26,063 nt of DNA from BOG-908 sp964250925 (lineage in GTDB: Bacteria; Pseudomonadota; Alphaproteobacteria; Acetobacterales; Acetobacteraceae), in contig CAXUHU010000042.1 of the NCBI GenBank assembly GCA_964250925.1, forward strand, positions 1-26,063. Reading direction: 5' to 3'. A program made the position numbers and the translations under genes. Position 1 is the stretch's first letter. Each line of letters begins with the position of its first letter. This document shows, in pieces, positions 24,977-26,063 of this stretch. The notes below the pieces were generated by a model. The model had not been told where the DNA came from and made no database searches. It was given only the letters and a program-made list of their open reading frames with translations.

Positions 24977-25544
24977 GCAGGATCGTCCCCGTACGGCGTA
25001 TCTTCTTTTGCAGTTGCATAATACCGTAAACCAAAGCTTCTGCCGTCGGCGGACAACCAGGTACGTACACGTCAACTGGAACGATCCTGTCACATCCGCG
25101 TACAACAGAATAAGAGTAGTGGTAGTAACCGCCGCCATTGGCGCAACTGCCCATGCTGATTACCCATCGTGGCTCGGACATCTGATCGTAGACGCGGCGC
25201 AGGGCTGGGGCCATCTTGTTGGTCAACGTGCCGGCCACGATCATAACGTCGCTTTGCCGCGGTGAGCCGCGTGGGAAGATTCCGAACCGATCCAGATCAT
25301 ATCGAGGCATATAGGCATGGATCATCTCTACCGCACAGCAGGCCAACCCGAACGTCATCGGCCATAAGCTGCCGGTGCGGCCCCAATTCACCAATTTGTC
25401 AAGTTGGGCAACGACAAAGCCTTTGTCAGCAATCTCGCCGGTGATGCCCCGAACGACTGCATCTTGCGCCTCGCCTGGCGGCAGTGAGTCACGGTTCCAG
25501 GCAATCTGGCTTCCCGTTGCCACGTCGATGGCTGTGACACCCAT
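24969..25544 (-). CDS. nuoB: NADH-quinone oxidoreductase subunit B (cluster N2)
   Basis: PSST-type subunit that carries N2, the last 4Fe-4S cluster, which passes electrons to quinone. The 191-residue protein has the four ligands Cys69 and Cys70 (GLACCAVEM), Cys134 (GSCANGGG) and Cys164 (VPGCPPT). The conserved core begins near residue 44. The ATG at 25544 follows the nuoA stop by four bases with GGGAG as ribosome site. The upstream open frame overlaps nuoA and was rejected. The first 43 residues are variable and may be disordered. Confidence 0.96.
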   Translation of the reverse strand: MGVTAIDVATGSQIAWNRDSLPPGEAQDAVVRGITGEIADKGFVVAQLDKLVNWGRTGSLWPMTFGLACCAVEMIHAYMPRYDLDRFGIFPRGSPRQSDVMIVAGTLTNKMAPALRRVYDQMSEPRWVISMGSCANGGGYYHYSYSVVRGCDRIVPVDVYVPGCPPTAEALVYGIMQLQKKIRRTGTILRG

Positions 25545-25548
25545 AAAT

Positions 25549-25914
25549 CTACTCCCAGTCCAGCGCGCCTTTGCGCCACTCGTAGATAAAGCCGACGGTG
25601 AGAACAGCAAGGAACCCAATCATCGACCAGAAGCCCAGCATTCCAATATGTGAGAGGCTGACAGCCCATGGAAACAGAAATGCCACTTCCAAGTCGAAGA
25701 TGATGAACAGGATGGCGACCAGATAAAATCGAACATCGAACCTGCGGCGTGCATCGTCGAAGGGCTCGAAGCCGCATTCATAGGCCGACAGTTTATCGGC
25801 GTATGGTTTTTGATGGGCGGCGAGAAGTGAGCCACCGATCATGGCCGTGGCGATACCCAAAGCGATGCCAAGGAACACGAGAATTGGAAAGTAGTTGGCG
25901 AGTATCGGCTGCAT
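25549..25914 (-). CDS. nuoA: NADH-quinone oxidoreductase subunit A
   Basis: Small three-helix membrane subunit at the junction of the two arms. The 121-residue protein has helices at about 10-32, 62-84 and 90-111. The conserved loop SAYECGFEPFDDARRRFDVRF lies between the first two and lines the quinone cavity with NuoH. The ATG at 25914 is preceded by GAGGA (25919-25923) at a good spacing. A start 20 codons upstream adds an unconserved Ala/Cys/Gly-rich stretch and was rejected. It opens the nuo operon, 94 bases after tRNA-Asp. Confidence 0.96.
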   Translation of the reverse strand: MQPILANYFPILVFLGIALGIATAMIGGSLLAAHQKPYADKLSAYECGFEPFDDARRRFDVRFYLVAILFIIFDLEVAFLFPWAVSLSHIGMLGFWSMIGFLAVLTVGFIYEWRKGALDWE

Positions 25915-25972
25915 GGTGTCCTCGGCGGCAGCGGCGCCACACATGGCTACCGCACTGCAACGTCGCCCGGAC

Positions 25973-25999
25973 ATTAGACCCGGGTCTCCGGCACGCCAA
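25973..25999 (-). promoter_or_regulatory. Weak candidate nuo promoter with a 12-base palindrome
   Basis: Between tRNA-Asp and nuoA, TTGGCG (25994-25999) and TCTAAT (25973-25978) could be -35 and -10 boxes, but the 15-base spacing is short. A perfect palindrome, AGACCCGGGTCT (25976-25987), overlaps the -10 box and spacer, where an operator could sit. No terminator separates the tRNA from nuoA, so read-through is also possible. Confidence 0.25.
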
Positions 26000-26008
26000 G
26001 GGTTAAGC

Positions 26009-26063
26009 TGGCGCGAGTGACGGGGCTCGAACCCGCGACCTCCGGCGTGACAGGCCGGCGCTC
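26009..26063 (-). tRNA. tRNA-Asp (anticodon GTC), 5' part cut by window edge
   Basis: The 3' portion of a tRNA reads on the minus strand. It includes an anticodon arm with loop CTGTCAC (anticodon GTC, bases 26049-26051), a T-loop TTCGAGC in a GC-rich stem, the acceptor half CACTCGC, discriminator G as expected for Asp, and an encoded CCA (26009-26011). The acceptor 5' half and D-arm lie beyond the window. Confidence 0.92.

Overview
The window looks like chromosomal core DNA from an alphaproteobacterium, possibly Rhodospirillales/Acetobacterales-like. Three things support this. The gene order is nuoA-N, birA, coaX, rnj, DUF1467, proS, lolC, lolD, dnaE. Several proteins have alphaproteobacterial or mitochondrial-like forms: NuoG has no N7-cluster cysteines, ProRS is short and has no editing insertion, and RNase J is present. 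A small RNA carries the 10-mer I associate with the alphaproteobacterial MmgR/suhB (alpha-r8) family. Family assignments rest on motifs and memory, and no search was run. Every gene I can support lies on the minus strand, so the window is read from right to left.

Right end (26063 to about 11470): a partial tRNA-Asp(GTC) is followed after 94 bases by a complete 14-gene nuo operon for respiratory complex I. The genes run in the standard order A-B-C-D-E-F-G-H-I-J-K-L-M-N, all intact. Spacing runs from 8-base overlaps to 8-base gaps, with one exception: a 76-base gap between nuoF and nuoG. nuoA, B, C, D and I form the connecting arm, nuoE, F and G the NADH-oxidising arm, and nuoH, J, K, L, M and N the proton-pumping membrane arm.

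Middle (11472 to 7968): the same run continues by overlapping starts and stops into birA (biotin ligase), coaX (type III pantothenate kinase), rnj (RNase J) and a small two-helix DUF1467 membrane protein. This makes an 18-gene gapless polycistron. About 595 bases without a confident protein gene follow (7373-7967). This stretch holds the MmgR/suhB-like small RNA with its own rho-independent terminator, an AT-rich possible promoter zone, and a doubtful 35-codon ORF ahead of proS.

Left part (7372 to 1): proS, lolC and lolD are tightly packed (1-base gap, then 8-base overlap). dnaE follows after 94 bases, then tRNA-Lys(CTT), then a small His/Trp/Tyr/Gly-rich predicted lipoprotein with a clear terminator. 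No insertion sequence, prophage, CRISPR array or toxin/defence gene was seen. The most interesting non-textbook elements are the small RNA at the end of the complex I operon, interleaved inverted repeats just after dnaE, and a 12-base palindrome in the nuo leader.
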